Positions 11,280-24,196 are shown, numbered from the stretch's first letter. The stretch is DNA of 64,000 nt from Wurfbainia villosa (GCA_025175895.1 CM045996.1:110287179-110351178), one strand, 5' to 3'. The notes: generated by a model from the letters alone, not told the origin. Translations and numbers: made by a program.

Positions 11280-14200
11280 TATACCCTTTGGTCTAGTCGT
11301 TGAAACATGGTTAGCGATGTTATCTACTGACACCTGGTGTGTAGATACAGGAGTCTTTGATCATGTCTGCAATACTTTGCAGGGGTTCCAGGAAACTCGA
11401 CGATGAGCTAAAAGGGAGATTACCATTTACTTGGGCAAATGCCACGAAGGTGGCGACTATTGCAGTGGGAGAAGTTTTATTTATCTTTTAGAAAAATAAA
11501 ACTTTGGTTCTAGAAAATTCCATTTATATACCTTTATTTAGAAAGAATTTTATTTCAATTTCTAAATTGTTTATGGATGGATATTCTATTTCTTTTAATG
11601 ACAGAGTTGTTATAAAAAGGAATAGGGAGAATATCTGTTCAGGTACATTGATAGGAAATTTGTATAAACTTGAACCAAAACCTCCCAAGATGCAAATTAA
11701 AGTTTATAACTCATCTTCTAATTCCAATAAGAGAAAAGAACCTTCAAAGATGAACCAAACATATCTTTGGCATCTTAGGCTTAGTCATTTTAACCTAAGT
11801 AGAATTCAAAGGTTGATAGCTGATGGACCTCTGGGTTCATTAGTGGTGGAAGATTTCCCAACCTGTGAATCTTGCTTGGAAGGTAAAATGACCAAGAGGC
11901 TTTTTAAGACCAAGGGGTATAGAGCCAAAGATGTGTTAGAATTGGTTCATTCTGATTTGTGTGGACCTATGACTATCCAGGCAAGAGGTGGTCTTGAATA
12001 TTTCATCTCTTTCATAGACGATTATTCAAGATATGGATGACACTACGATCTGATCGTGGTGGAGAGTACCTCTTGGGAGAGTTTAGGAACTACTTATCAG
12101 AGGCTGGGATTCAATCCCAATTGTCTGCACCTGGCACACCCCAACAGAATGGTGTAGCAGAGCGAAGGAATAGGACTCTTATTGAGATGGTTAGATCGAT
12201 GATGAGTTATTCTGACTTTCCAGATTTGTTCTGGGGATATGCTCTAGATACGGCAGTGTACATTCTGAACTTGGTTCCATCTAAATCAGTGTCTTCTACT
12301 CCCACAGAATTGTGGACTGGGTGAAAGCCTAGTCTAAGACATATTCAGATATGGGGAGTCCAGCACATGTGCTGAAGGCAGATGCTGGTAAGTTGGAACC
12401 TCGTACAGAAGTATGCTTGTTCGTTGGCTATCCTAGAGGAATGAAAGGTGGTTTGTTTTATAGTCCTAGAGATCAGATGGTGATCGTTAGCACGAACGCC
12501 AGATTTCTAGAGGAAGACTATGTGATGAGCCACAAGCCCAAGAGTAAAATTGTTCTGGTGGAATTAAAAGAGGATATACTACATGTCACTGCACCGCGTG
12601 TCACAAAGGATACACAGGTGATACCTCGTCATAGTGGGAGGGTTGTGAGACAGCCTGATAGATTCATGTTCTTGGGAGAATCTTCTGATTTGGTCCCTGG
12701 CGAACATGAACCTGATCCCTGGACATATGACGAGGCAATCCAAGACAAAGATGCAGCATCTTGGCAAAGTGCAATGAATGCTGAGATTGAATCTATGGAT
12801 TCAAATCAGGTATGGGAACTAGTAGACCCACCCAATGGTGTAAAAACCATTGGATGCAAGTGGATCTTCAAAAGAAAGAGAGGAATAGATGGGAAGGTTG
12901 AGACCTTCAAAGTGAGGCTTGTTGCGAAGGGGTATACTCAGAAAGAGGGTATTGATTATGAGGAGACCTTTTCACCGGTAGTCATGCTTAAGTCTATCCG
13001 GATTCTCTTATGCATAGCAGCTCATATGGATTATGAGGTGTGGCAGATGGATGTCAAGATAGCTTTCCTTAATGGAAGTCTTGAGGAAAATATCTATATG
13101 AAGCAACCAGAGGGATTCATTGCTAAGGGCAAAGAGCATCTTGTATGTAAGCTTAATCGGTCCATTTATGGATTGAACTAAGCTTCGAGGTCTTGGAACA
13201 TATGATTTGATGAGGTAATCCAGTCTTATGGATTTATTCAAAGTCTGGATGAGTCTTGTGTATACAAGAGATGTGACGGAAATGTAGTGGTATTTCTTGT
13301 ACTATACGTAGATAACATTTTGGTGATTGGCAACAATATCAAAGTGTTATCGGGCGTAAGGGTATGGTTGTCCAAACAGTTTGATATGAAGGATTTGGGA
13401 GAAGTGGGACACATCCTTGGGATCAAGGTTATAAGGGATCGCGGGAAAAGGATATTGTACTTATCTCAAGCTTCATACATAGACATGATTATGGATCGTT
13501 TTAGCATGCAGAACTCCAAGAAAGGTTTTCTACCTTTCAAGCATGAAGTTCCTTTATCCTAGGAGATGTGTCCTAGAACATCTGAGGAGATAGAGGAAAT
13601 GAAGGCAGTTCCTTATGCTTCAATGGTAGGAAGCCTCATGTATGCAAAGCTATGTACAAGACCAGATATCTGCTATACCGTGGGCATGGTCAGTAGATAT
13701 CAGAGTAATCCAGGATAGGGACATTGGACTACGGTAAAGCATATATTGAAGTACCTGAGAAGGACTAGGGATTATATGCTAGTTACCGGGCAAACAAATT
13801 ACTCCCTATGGGTTACACAGATTCCGACTTCCAATCAGATAGGGATAACAGTAAGTCTACCTCAAGTTTTGTGTTTACTTTGGGAGGTGGAGCCATTGTA
13901 TGGAGGAGAGCCCAGTAGAAATGTGTGGCGGACTCCACCATGGAAGCTGAGTATGTGGCAGCCTCTGAGGCAGCCAAAGAAGTTGTGTGGCTCAGGAACT
14001 TCTTGATGGACTTGGATGTGATTCTTGGTTTGCCAAGAACTATCTCAATTTATTGTGATAATAATGGTGCAATTGCAAACTCGAAGGAAACACGAGCTCA
14101 TAAGGCAAGTAAACACATAGAGCGCAAGTACCACCTAATACGGGAAATCATAAATGAGGTAGAAGTTACTGTCGCCTAGATTGCATCAAAGGATGACCTG

Positions 14201-14284
14201 GTAGACCCTTTTCACTAAGGCCCTTCTAGCGAGAGTTTTGATAGGCATGTGGAGGGAAGGGGAATCAGATGTATGGCAGTATGA
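11280..14284 (+). pseudogene. B pol remnant
   Basis: Protease DTG is still seen in frame at VDTG (near 11350), though the next residues are altered. GAG-pre-integrase and the start of integrase lie at 11504-12040 (HLRLSHFNLS, with Gly to Ser). About 100 bp of integrase are deleted at 12037. The rest of the core holds LRSDRGGEY and VAERRNRT. A TGA near 12322 and a one-base loss near 12350 follow. Reverse transcriptase runs 12351-13720 with stops near 13180, 13205, 13560 and 13718. The catalytic motif is YVDN instead of YVDD (near 13305), from a GAC to AAC change. RNase H (13925-14179) ends at a TAG shared with C. Confidence 0.85.
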
Positions 14285-14317
14285 GGACAGCATAGTCTTT
14301 TAGTATAAGTGGGAGAT

Positions 14318-15581
14318 TATAGGGATGTATACTGAAAAGTCTATCTTTTGTATGAACATCTTTATTTTGAAATAAGAATCACATGATCATTGTTTGCATA
14401 TTTATATGGTTTTGGAATATTGTCTAATACATTACATTGTAGATAACATGGTGTGTGATGTCACACGGGAGATCATGTTATCGGCTCCTTGTAAAGTATA
14501 AGTAAAGACTCACAACCGAGATGGCTTTGGACAAACCATCGTAATGGTTGTAGTGTGATTTTGTATTGGTTTGTCTTGACCATAGAATCACACTAGTGCA
14601 CTTTGTGTGTATTGATCAGGACCGACTTAGAGGTGATTCGATTTATTGCTGACTACATAATCGAATCGGACCTCAGATATTATATTGTACATACTCTTAA
14701 TCCCAATATAATAATGGGCACATATACTTAGTACTCATCTCTTTGATTTACCAATGGGCGAGATTTATAGATTAAATCGATAGGCTCGGTAAGTTGGAAG
14801 ATGTTATTATTTATATGGTGTATCATTGATTATAGGAGGAAACCGTGTCCTATATATTAGGATGATGATGTCTCCTTGAGGAGCTCATAAAGTTCATCAT
14901 GTAAACCCTGTAGGTGGACTTGGTCCGGCATGATGAAAAGGTTGAGTGGTACTACTCAAGGAGTTAGATGTTGATTAATTAATGGTCAGTAAATTAATTA
15001 ATCGACGAACATTCGAGATCTTAAACACGGAGAGAAAATATACAAATAATATATGGAGCCCATATTATCATATGGGGGTTGGTGAGGTAGATCAATGATG
15101 ATCCTTTAGTGGATTGGATCATCATTAGTGGATTGGATCATCATTAGTGGATCGGACTTTATGTGGGCTTGATCCATGGGTGGCCAAGATCCAACTCCTC
15201 CTCATGGTCCCTAATGTAGCCTATTAACACCTCATGAAGCTTAGATCCAATGGATGAAAACAAAACTCTAGATCTAAAGGTAGAGATTAAATCTCTAGAT
15301 CCGACGGTTGAGATTAAATCTCTAGATCCGACGGTTGAGATTAAATCCCTAGAACCAATGGAGGAGATTAAATAATGGCTTGAGCCCAACTCTATAAATA
15401 TAGATCATGAAGTGGGCAGCAAGAATAGCATGGCTTAAGGGGATTAGGGTTTGCTTCCTTTGGAGGCTAGGTATCCTAGTTGGTTTAGGATTAGGTTTGG
15501 GTGGCTAGGGTTTTGGGAGCTATGGGTGGGCAGCAACTCAAGGAGGTGTTTCTTCTTCTTCCTAAGGTTTTGGCCGGTTCC
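14318..15581 (+). repeat. B 3' LTR, first part
   Basis: It begins TATAGGGATG, a G-to-A change of the terminal TG, after the tract AAGTGGGAGA. It is collinear with 7774 onward and is cut by C at GTTCC (15577-15581). Confidence 0.92.
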
Positions 15582-16463
15582 TGTAGGGAATTTGCTTCTC
15601 GGAGGGTCATTGGCTCCCATGTCCCCGGATTAAAATTTTCACTAATGAAAACTAATCCGGATGGGATGAGTTTCCTAAGCTCAACTAATTCGTCGTCGTG
15701 CTAACGACTTGAGCGATCACTTGAACAAACTAGTTGTTCAAGCAACCAAGCTCTTCTAGTCGGTTAGCCGCGGAAGAGACGACGGACGGATCGCCGGTTT
15801 TTGTGTTTATCTTCGGGGTCCATGATTATACAAATACATACAAATGTAAACTAGTATAATCAACACATACTAAGATAAGGAACATAATAATAAGAACATG
15901 CAAAGATCAATAATAAAAGTTGTAAAACTTTTATACCTCTCGATCTTCTACCGTATGTCCTAACCTCCTTGTAGACTTTGTGTGGGCGAAGATCCTCCAC
16001 AAGTTGAAGCTTCCTAGATCTTCTTCAATCGAAAGAAAGAAGAACTCTCCTTCCCTTCTTGCTTGAGCCAAACACCAATCCATAAAGGATTGATGCCGCC
16101 GGCCCCAAGAATGGAGAGAACAAAATGGAAACAACCAAGGAACCGAACAAGGGAACAATCCCTAGCTCCTTTGTGCCGCCGGCCAAGAGGAAAAGAAGAG
16201 GAGAAGAGGAATAGATCGAGCACCGACCAAGGAAGAGGGAAGAGATCTAGAAGCCGGCCACCCCCTAGGAAGAAGAAGAGATCTTCTCTAATAGTTGCCG
16301 CCCACTCTTCCTTGCAAACCCTAGCCGCCTAACCAAAGAGCCAAACCCTAATCTAATTAGGGCTTCCTCCTTAGGGTTTCTTGCCGCCCAAGCTATTGAT
16401 AGGCAAAACCCTAATCTCCAAAACCAACCAACATCTTCCTTTGCCGCCCACCCTAAGCCACCC

Positions 16464-16470
16464 TTTTATA
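16464..16470 (-). promoter_or_regulatory. TATA box of the C 3' LTR
   Basis: TATAAAA on the minus strand; the 5' LTR has the same box at 23026-23032. The 26-bp repeats begin 74 bp upstream of it in both LTRs. Confidence 0.6.
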
Positions 16471-16543
16471 GAGTTAGGGATAATCCTTGGTTTAATCTCC
16501 ACCGTCAGATCTAGAGACTTAGTCTCCACCATCGGATCTAGGG

Positions 16544-16647
16544 TTTCATCCCAACCGTCGGATCGAGGGTTTCATCCCAACCGTCGGATCTAGGGTTTCA
16601 TCCCAACCGTCGGATCTAGGGTTTCATCCCAACCGTCGGATCTAGGA
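16544..16647 (-). repeat. 26-bp tandem repeat, 4 units (C 3' LTR)
   Basis: Four adjacent 26-bp units, each containing TTTCATCCCAACCGTCGGAT on the plus strand. The core CGGTTG (minus strand) fits the plant MYB consensus CNGTTR. It lies 74-177 bp upstream of the TATA box. The other LTR of C has six units. Confidence 0.92.
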
Positions 16648-17582
16648 TTTCATCCTTTAGATCTAGAGCTTCATGAGGATTATATTAGGCTACGATAGGG
16701 ACCATGAGGAGGAGTTGGATCTTGGCCACCCGATGGATCGGAACCACACAAACTTGATCCATCAATGATGTTCCATTCCACTAGAGGATCATCATTGAAT
16801 TACCTCACCAACCCCCATAAATTAATATGGGCTCCATATATTATTTGTACATCCATCTCCCCGTGTTTAAGATATCGAATGTCCGTCAATTGATTGATTT
16901 ACTGACCATCAATCAATTAACATCTAACTCCTCGAGTAGTACCACTCAACCTTATCATCATGTTGACTAAGTCAACCTGCAGGGTTTACATGATGAACCT
17001 TATGAGCTCCTCAAGGGGACATCATCAACCTAATATATAGTACACGGTTTCCTCCTATAATCAACGACACACCATGTAAATAATATCATTTTCTAACTTA
17101 CCGGGCATATTGATTTAATCCATAGAAATCTCACCCTTTGGTAAATCAAAGAAATAAATACTAAGTACATGTGCCCGTTATTATATCGGGATTAAGAGCA
17201 TGTACAACATAATATCCGAGGTCCGATTCAATTATGTAGTCAGCAATAAATTGAATCACCTCTATGTCGGTCCTGCTCAATACACCTAAGTGTACTAGTG
17301 TAACTCTATGTTCATGACAAAATAATACCAAGCTACGCTACAACCATGCCAATGGTTTGTCCAAAACTATCTTGGTTGTGAGCCTCTTCTTATATTCTAC
17401 AAGGGACTGATAACATAATCTTCTGTGCCACACCAAGCACCATGTTATCTACAATGTAAAATATTAGACAATATTCACACATATAATAAATATAAAGTGC
17501 AAACAATGATCATGTGATTCTTATTTCAAAATAGGAGAAATGTTCATACAAAAAAGCTAGGCTTTCAGTATACATCCCAACA

Positions 17583-17592
17583 ATCTCCCACA
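17583..17592 (-). other. C polypurine tract
   Basis: ATCTCCCACA on the plus strand (purine-rich on minus: TGTGGGAGAT) adjoins the LTR start, as in the related elements. Confidence 0.7.
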
Positions 17593-17616
17593 TATACTAA
17601 AAGACTATGTTGTCCT

Positions 17617-19258
17617 CATTCTGCCATACATCTGATTCCCCTTCTCTCCACATGCATATCAAAGCTCTTCCTAGAACGGCCTTAGTGAAAGGGTCTACCA
17701 GGTCATCCTCTGATGCAATCTAGGCGACAGCAACTTCTACCTCCTTTACGATTTCTCGTATCAGGTGGTACTTGCGCTCTATGTGTTTACTCGCCTTATG
17801 GGCTCGTGGTTCCTTCGAGTTTGCAACTGCACCACTATTATCACAATAAATTGTGATAGTTCTGGGCAAACCATGAATCACATCCAAGTCCATCAAGAAG
17901 TTCCTGAGCCATACAGCTTCCTTGGCTGCCTCAGAGGCTGTCACATACTCAGCTTCCATGGTAGAGTCCGCCATGCATTTCTGCTTGACACTCCTTCATA
18001 CTATGGCTCCACCTCCAAAAGTAAACACAAACCCCGAGGTAGACTTACTGTTGTCCCTATCTGATTGGAAATCAGAATCCATGTAACCAACAGGGACTAA
18101 TTGATCTGTTCGGTAAACCTGCATATAATCCCTAGTCCTTCTCAGGTACTTCAATATATGCTTTACCGCAGTCCAATGTCCCTGTCCAGGATTACTCTGA
18201 TATCTGCTAACCATGCCCACGGCAAAGTAGATATCTGGTCTCGTACATAGCATAGCATACATGAGGCTTCCTACTGCCGAAGCATAAGGAACCGCCTTCA
18301 TCTCCTCTATCTCCTTTGATGTTTTGGGACACATCTCTTTAGATAAAGGTACTCCATGCCTAAAAGGTAGAAAACCTTTCTTGGAGTTCTGCATGCTAAA
18401 ACGAGCTAGGACCGTGTCTATGTATGAAGCTTGAGATAAGCACAACATCCTTTTCTTGCGATCCCTTATAACTTTGATCCCAAGGATGTGTCCCACTTCT
18501 CCCAAGTCCTTCATGTCAAACTGTTTGGACAACCATACCCTTACGTCTGATAACACTTTGATATTGTTGCCAACTAACAAAATGTCATCTACGTATAATA
18601 CAAGAAATACCACTACGCTTCCACATCTCTTGTATACACATGGCTCATCCGATTTTGAATAAATCCAATATGACTGGATTACCTCATCAAAACAGATGTT
18701 CCAAGATCTCAAAGCTTGCTTCAATCCATAAATGGACCGATTAAGCTTACACACTAGATGCTCTTTGCCTTTAGCAATGAATCCCTCTGGTTGCTGCATA
18801 TAGATGTTCTCCTCAAGACTTCTAAGGAAAGCTATCTTGACATCCATCTGACAAATCTCATAATCCATATGAGCAGCTATAGATAAGAGAATCTGAATAG
18901 ACTTAAGCATAGCTAACGGTGAAAAGGTATCCTCATAATCGATACCCTTTTTCCGAGTATACCCTTTCACAACAAGCCTAGCTTTGAAGGTCTCAACCTT
19001 CCTGTTTACTCCTCTCTTTATCTTGTAGATCCACTTGCATCCAATGGCTTTCACACCATCGGGTGGTTCTACTAGCTCCCAGACATGATTAGAATCCATA
19101 GATTGTATCTCCAATTCATCGCTCTTGCCAAGATACCGCATCTCTATCTTGGAGTGCCTCGTCATATGTCCAGGGATCAGGTTCATGTTCGCCAAGGACC
19201 AAATCAGAAGATTCTCCCAAGAACATGAATCTATCAGGCTGTCTAACAACCCTCCCAC
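17617..19258 (-). pseudogene. C pol, 3' part: reverse transcriptase and RNase H
   Basis: Frame 19258-17996 carries reverse transcriptase with KGYTRKKGIDYEDTFSP, QMDVKIAFL and an intact LYVDDILL (near 18580). The NG of the usual FLNGSLEE is lost. A TGA at 17996-17998 replaces a Trp; the same frame then continues into RNase H (YVTASEAAKEAVW, IYCDNSGAVANS, RAHKASKHIERKYHL). It stops at TAG 17720-17722, the same position as in B. Sequence corresponding to the usual NLADPFTK tail can still be read beyond it. A single shift near 19130 separates this part from the integrase frame. Confidence 0.88.
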
Positions 19259-20834
19259 TACATCGAGGTATCACCTGTGTATCCTCTGTGACACACGGTG
19301 CAGTGACTTGTGGTATATCCTCTTGTACCGATGGTACTGAAGTAGCGACTTCCCCTCTTAATTCCTCCAGAACAATCCTAATCTTGGGCTTATGGTTCAT
19401 CACATAGTCTTCCTCTAGAAATCGGGCATTCGTGCTAACGATCACCCTCTGATCTCTAGGATTATAAAACAAACCACCTTTCGTTCCTTTAGGGTAGCCC
19501 ACGAACATGCATACTTCTGTACGAGGTTCCAACTTACCAGTATCAGCCTTCAGCACATGTGTTGGACTCCCCCATATCCGAATATGTCTCAGACTAGGCT
19601 TTTGCCACCAATTCTACAGGGTAGAAGGCGATTTAGATGGAACCAAGTTCAATATACATTGTCGTATCCTAGCGATACCCTGTAATGAATCTGGCAACTC
19701 AGAATAACTCATCATCGATCTAACCATCTCCATAAGAGTCCTATTCCTTCGCTCCGCTACACCATTCTACTGGGGTGTGCCAGGTGCAGACAATTGGGAT
19801 TGAATCCCAGCCTCTGATAAGTAATTCCTAAACTCTCCCAAGAGGTACTCACCACCACGATCAGATCGTAGGGTCTTGATACTTTTACCTTGACGGTTCT
19901 CCACATCAGCCTTGAATTCTTTGAACCTGTCAAAGCATTCAGACTTGCGGCGCATCAAGTAAATGCATCCATATCTTGAATAATCATCTATAAAAGAGAT
20001 GAAATATTCAAAACCACCTCTAGCCTGGATAGACATAGGACCGCACAAATCAGTATGAACCAACTCTAACACATCTTTGGCTCTATACCCCTTGGCCTTG
20101 AAAGGCCTCTTGGTCATTTTACCTTCCAAGCAAGATTCGCAGGTTGGGAGATCCTCCACCACTAATGAACCCAAAGGTCCATCAGCTATCAACCTTTGAA
20201 TTCTACTCAGGTTAATATGACCAAGCCTTAGATGCCAAAGATATGTCTGGTTCATCTTCGAAGGTTCTTTTCTCTTATTGGAATTAGAAGATGAGTTATT
20301 TACTTCTATATGCATCGTGGGAGCTTTTGGTTCAAGAGTATACAAATTGCCAACCAATGTACCTGAACAGATAATCTCTCTATTTCTTTTTATAACAACT
20401 CTTTCATTAAAAGAAACAGAATATCCATCCATAAAAAATTTAGAAACCGAAATCAAATTCTTTCTAAATGTAGGTACATAAAGACAATTTCTCAAAACCA
20501 AAACTTTATTTCTATCAAACAATAAATGAACGTCTCCCACTGCAATAGCTGCCACCTTTGTAGCATTGCCCATGTAGACGGTAATCTCTCCTTCAGCTAG
20601 TCGTCGGGTTTCCTGGAACCCCTGCAAAGAATTGCAGACATGATTAGTGGCTCCCGTATCTACACACCAGGTACCGGTAGATAACACCACTAAATATGTT
20701 TCAACGACCAAGCCAAAAGATATACCTTTGTTCTGATTTAGGTTGGGGAAGTCTTTCTTCCCATGTCCAGTCTGCTTACAAGTGAAGCACTTGCCTTTCG
20801 GCTTCGTCACTCCTCTATGAGGTCCACCCGCCAC
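19116..20834 (-). pseudogene. C pol, 5' part: zinc knuckle, protease, integrase
   Basis: Frame 20834-19767 begins in the Gag tail with knuckle CFTCKQTGHGKKDFPN (last Cys changed to Phe). It goes on to protease WCVDTGATNHVC (catalytic DTGA intact, near 20670) and GAG-pre-integrase with HLRLGHINL and CESCLEGK. The integrase core follows: HTDLCGPM, SFIDDYSRYG, LRSDRGGEYLLGEF, and VAERRNRT after a TAG (Gln codon) at 19767-19769. A degraded stretch at 19590-19690 is followed by 19556-19116, the linker to reverse transcriptase. Gag and this part share one frame, so expression as a Gag-Pol fusion is likely ancestral. Confidence 0.88.
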
Positions 20835-20867
20835 TTTTGTTCCACCTTGTTTCTTCTTCTTCTTGCC

Positions 20868-21086
20868 TTACGGCTTTGAAGTAGAAACCTTCTGAGCAAT
20901 CATGGCTTCCTGCCTAGCAGCCCGATTCTGGTATCCAAAAAGTTCCTTTTCCCCAGAATCATTCGCAGGCCTAGGAGGACACTCATCGGCAGTTAAGACA
21001 CTATCCAAATTTCTTTTCGAATCAATATTATTTGGGTACAGTAAGTTTATTTCTTTTAATATCACATCAAGTGGGTTGAAAGCCAT
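20868..21086 (-). pseudogene. C gag remnant with capsid deletion
   Basis: It starts MAFNPLDVILKEINLLYPNN and passes through ECPPRPANDSGEKE. The capsid core is then missing: the sequence joins directly to LFGYQNRAARQEAM and the tail QKVSTSKP. TAA at 20868-20870 follows. The deletion is not identical to that of B, so the two losses look independent. The remaining 73 residues could not assemble a capsid. Confidence 0.82.
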
Positions 21087-22127
21087 TTGAAAATCCTAAG
21101 AATCACAATGATCAAAATATTAGATTTCAAATATTATTGATTCCTCAAAACAATAAAATTCTGAAATCAACCAACACCTCAAAACACCGAGAATATCGCA
21201 TGCCACGCTAGTGTGGACGTATACGAATTCTTCATTTGCAAGAGGAGGTTTTACCCATTAATTTTATTATCTTGTCAACCTTACTTTTTGACAAATAAAA
21301 TTAATAGTTGGTTCCTCTTTGGCCCTACAAATAAAAGCAGTGACTTCGATGGGGAGGATACTTTTATTTGCATCTAAGTGTGCACCATTACACGATACTA
21401 AGGGAATTATTTCGGATTATGTGTCTTACCGCTGTGGAAGTACACACGCTCCTAGATAATTTCCTATAACCATTATTTGACCTAGTGATCCGCAAACAAA
21501 CCCATCCGCAGGGAGGAAGGCACTCAGAGCCGACATGCAAGTTTGTTGCATCACACGTCAAATTGTAATGGAGGCCGCGGGAATTAATTAAAATATCCCT
21601 CTCCCACTTAGTAAATTGAAAATGAGGAATTTTCAAGCACACACAAACATGCATATAAAACAAATCAGCAAATATGGAAAAATAGAATTTTTCCAACTAT
21701 TATGGCTTTGTTCTTTAATATGCGCCCGTCAGCCACCTTGTCCGCCTCCACCTTTTCCGCAAGCGCAAGTCACCAAAAGAGATCCGAGCCAAGATAATCT
21801 ATTTTAATTTACATCCATCGATCCTATACTCCACGAAGGAGTGTACAAATAATCTAGATCGAAAGTAAACTAAAATGATCGGCTAAACAATGTCATATTT
21901 AATTACAAAAATTAAATACTAATCTAGCCTCGTCAACCCCGAGGATTCAAATGATATACATACAATCACACACAAACAATCACATACACACATATAGCCA
22001 TAATAGTCGGATCTTATGCATGCAACCAAAAAGTTAGCCTACGCACATCCTACTATTATCCGGCATACTCAATATATGATATGTGCATGAAAGTAACCGA
22101 ATCCAAAACACACAAAACCGGAAACCG
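21087..22127 (-). other. C untranslated leader
   Basis: About 1.04 kb between primer site and gag, collinear with the A, B and E leaders. No coding signal. Confidence 0.7.
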
Positions 22128-22141
22128 TGGCTCTGATACCA
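22128..22141 (-). other. C primer-binding site
   Basis: The minus strand reads TGGTATCAGAGCCA, a full match to the initiator tRNA-Met complement, 2 bp from the LTR end. Confidence 0.92.
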
Positions 22142-22143
22142 TT

Positions 22144-24196
22144 TGTTGGGAATTTGCTTCTCGGAGGGTCATTGGCTCCCATGTCTCCGGATTAAAATTT
22201 TCACTAATGAAAACTAATCCGGATGGGATGAGTTTCCTAAGCTCAACCAATTCGTCGTCAAGCTAACGACTTGAGCGATCGCTTGAACAAACTAGTTGTT
22301 CAAGCAACCAAGCTCTTCTAGTCGGTTAGCCGCGGAAGAGACGACGGACGGATCGCCGGTTTTTGTGTTTATCTTCGGGGTCCATGATTATACAAATACA
22401 TACAAATGTAAACTAGTATAATCAACACATACTAAGATAAGGAACATAATAATAAGAACATACAAAGATCAATAATAAAAGTTGTAAAACTTTTATACCT
22501 CTCGATCTTCTACCGTATGTCCTAACCTCCTTGTAGACTTCGTGTGGGCGAAGATCCTCCACAAGTTGAAGCTTCCTAGATCTTCTTCAATCGAATGAAA
22601 GAAGAACTCTCCTTCCCTTCTAGCTTGAGCCAAACACCAATCCACAAAGGATTGATGCCGCCGGCCCCAAGAATGGATAGAACCAAATGGAAACAACCAA
22701 GGAACCGAACAAGGGAACAATCCTTAGCTCCTTTGTGCCGCCGGCCAAGAGGAAAAGAAGAGGAGAAGAGGAATAGATCGAGCACCGACCAAGGAAGAGG
22801 GAAGAGATCTAGAAGCCGGCCACCCCCTAGGAAGAAGAAGAGATCTTCTCCTATAGTTGTCGCCCACTCTTCCTTGCAAACCCTAGCCGCCCAACCAAAG
22901 AGCCAAACCCTAATCTAATTAGGGTTTCCTCCTTAGGGTTTCTTGTCGCCCAAGCTATTGATAGGCAAAACCTTAATCTCCAAAACCAACCAACATCTTC
23001 CTTTGTCGCCCACCCTAATCCACCCTTTTATAGAGTTAGGGAAAAGCCTTGGTTTAATCTCCACCGTCAGATCTAGAGACTTAGTCTCCACCGTCGGATC
23101 TAGGGTATCATCCCAACCGTCGGATCTAGGGTTTCATCCCAACCGTCGGATCTAGGGTTTCATCCTAACCGTCGGATCTAGGGTTTCATCCCAACTGTCG
23201 GATCTAGGGTTTCATCCCAACCGTCGGATCTAGGGTTTCATCCCAACCGTCGGATCTAGGGTTTCATCCTTTGGATCTAGAGCTTCATGAGGATTATATT
23301 AGGCTACGATAGGGACCATGAGGAGGAGTTGGATCTTGGCCACCCGATGGATCAGAACCACACAAACTTGATCCATCAATGATGTTTCATTCCACTAGAG
23401 GATCATCATTGAATTACCTCACCAACCCCCATAAATTAATATGGGCTCCATATATTATTTGTACATCCATCTCCCCGTGATTAAGATATCTAATGTCCGT
23501 CAATTGATTGATTTACTGACCATCAATCAATTAACATCTAACTCCTCGAGTGGTACCACTCAACCTTATCATCATGTTGACTAAGTCAACCTGCAGGGTT
23601 TACATGATGAAACTTATGAGCTCCTCAAGGGGACATCATCAACCTAATATATAGGACACGGTTTCCTCCTATAATCAACGGCACACCATGTAAATAATAT
23701 CATTTCCCAACTTACCGGGCATATTGATTTAATCCATAGAAATCTCACCCTCTGGTAAATCAAAGAAATAAATACTAAGTACATGTGCCCGTTATTATAT
23801 CGGGATTAAGAGCATGTACAACATAATATCCGAGGTCTGATTCAATTATGTAGTCAGCAATAAATTGAATCACCTCTATGTCGGTCCTGCTCAATACACC
23901 TAAGTGTACTAGTGTAACTCTATGTTCAAGACAAAACAATACCAAGCTACGCTACAACCATGCCAATGGTTTATCCAAAACCATCTTGGTTGTGAGCCTC
24001 TACTTATATTCTACAAGGGACTGATAACATGATCTTCTGTGCCACACTAAGCACCATGTTATCTACAATGTAAAATATTAGACAATATGCACACATATAA
24101 TAAATATAAAGTGCAAACAATGATCATGTGATTCTTATTTCAAAATAGGAGAAATGTTCATACAAAAATGCTAGGCTTTCAGTATACATCCCAACA
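22144..24196 (-). repeat. C 5' LTR
   Basis: 2053 bp, 52 bp longer than the 3' LTR. Six copies of the 26-bp repeat here against four there explain exactly that difference. TATA box (minus strand) at 23026-23032. Confidence 0.93.
23106..23261 (-). repeat. 26-bp tandem repeat, 6 units (C 5' LTR)
   Basis: Six adjacent units of the repeat seen at 16544-16647, starting 74 bp upstream of the minus-strand TATA box at 23026-23032. Units differ by single bases (for example TATC or CTAACC variants). Confidence 0.93.

Larger units (their letters stand above)
15582..17582 (-). repeat. C 3' LTR
   Basis: 2001 bp, ending (minus orientation) CCCTACA and starting TGTTGGGATG. It holds a TATA box on the minus strand and four copies of a 26-bp repeat upstream of it. 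Confidence 0.93.
15582..24196 (-). mobile_element. Copia element C, the innermost insertion in stack A-B-C
   Basis: C reads on the minus strand and is flanked by GTTCC at 15577-15581 and 24197-24201. Length is 8615 bp, with 3' LTR 15582-17582 and 5' LTR 22144-24196. It is the best preserved copia here: the protease, integrase and reverse transcriptase motifs can all be seen. By eye the first 147 or so bases of the two LTRs (15582 and 22144 onward) differ at about six sites. Its gag lacks the capsid core. Confidence 0.94.
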
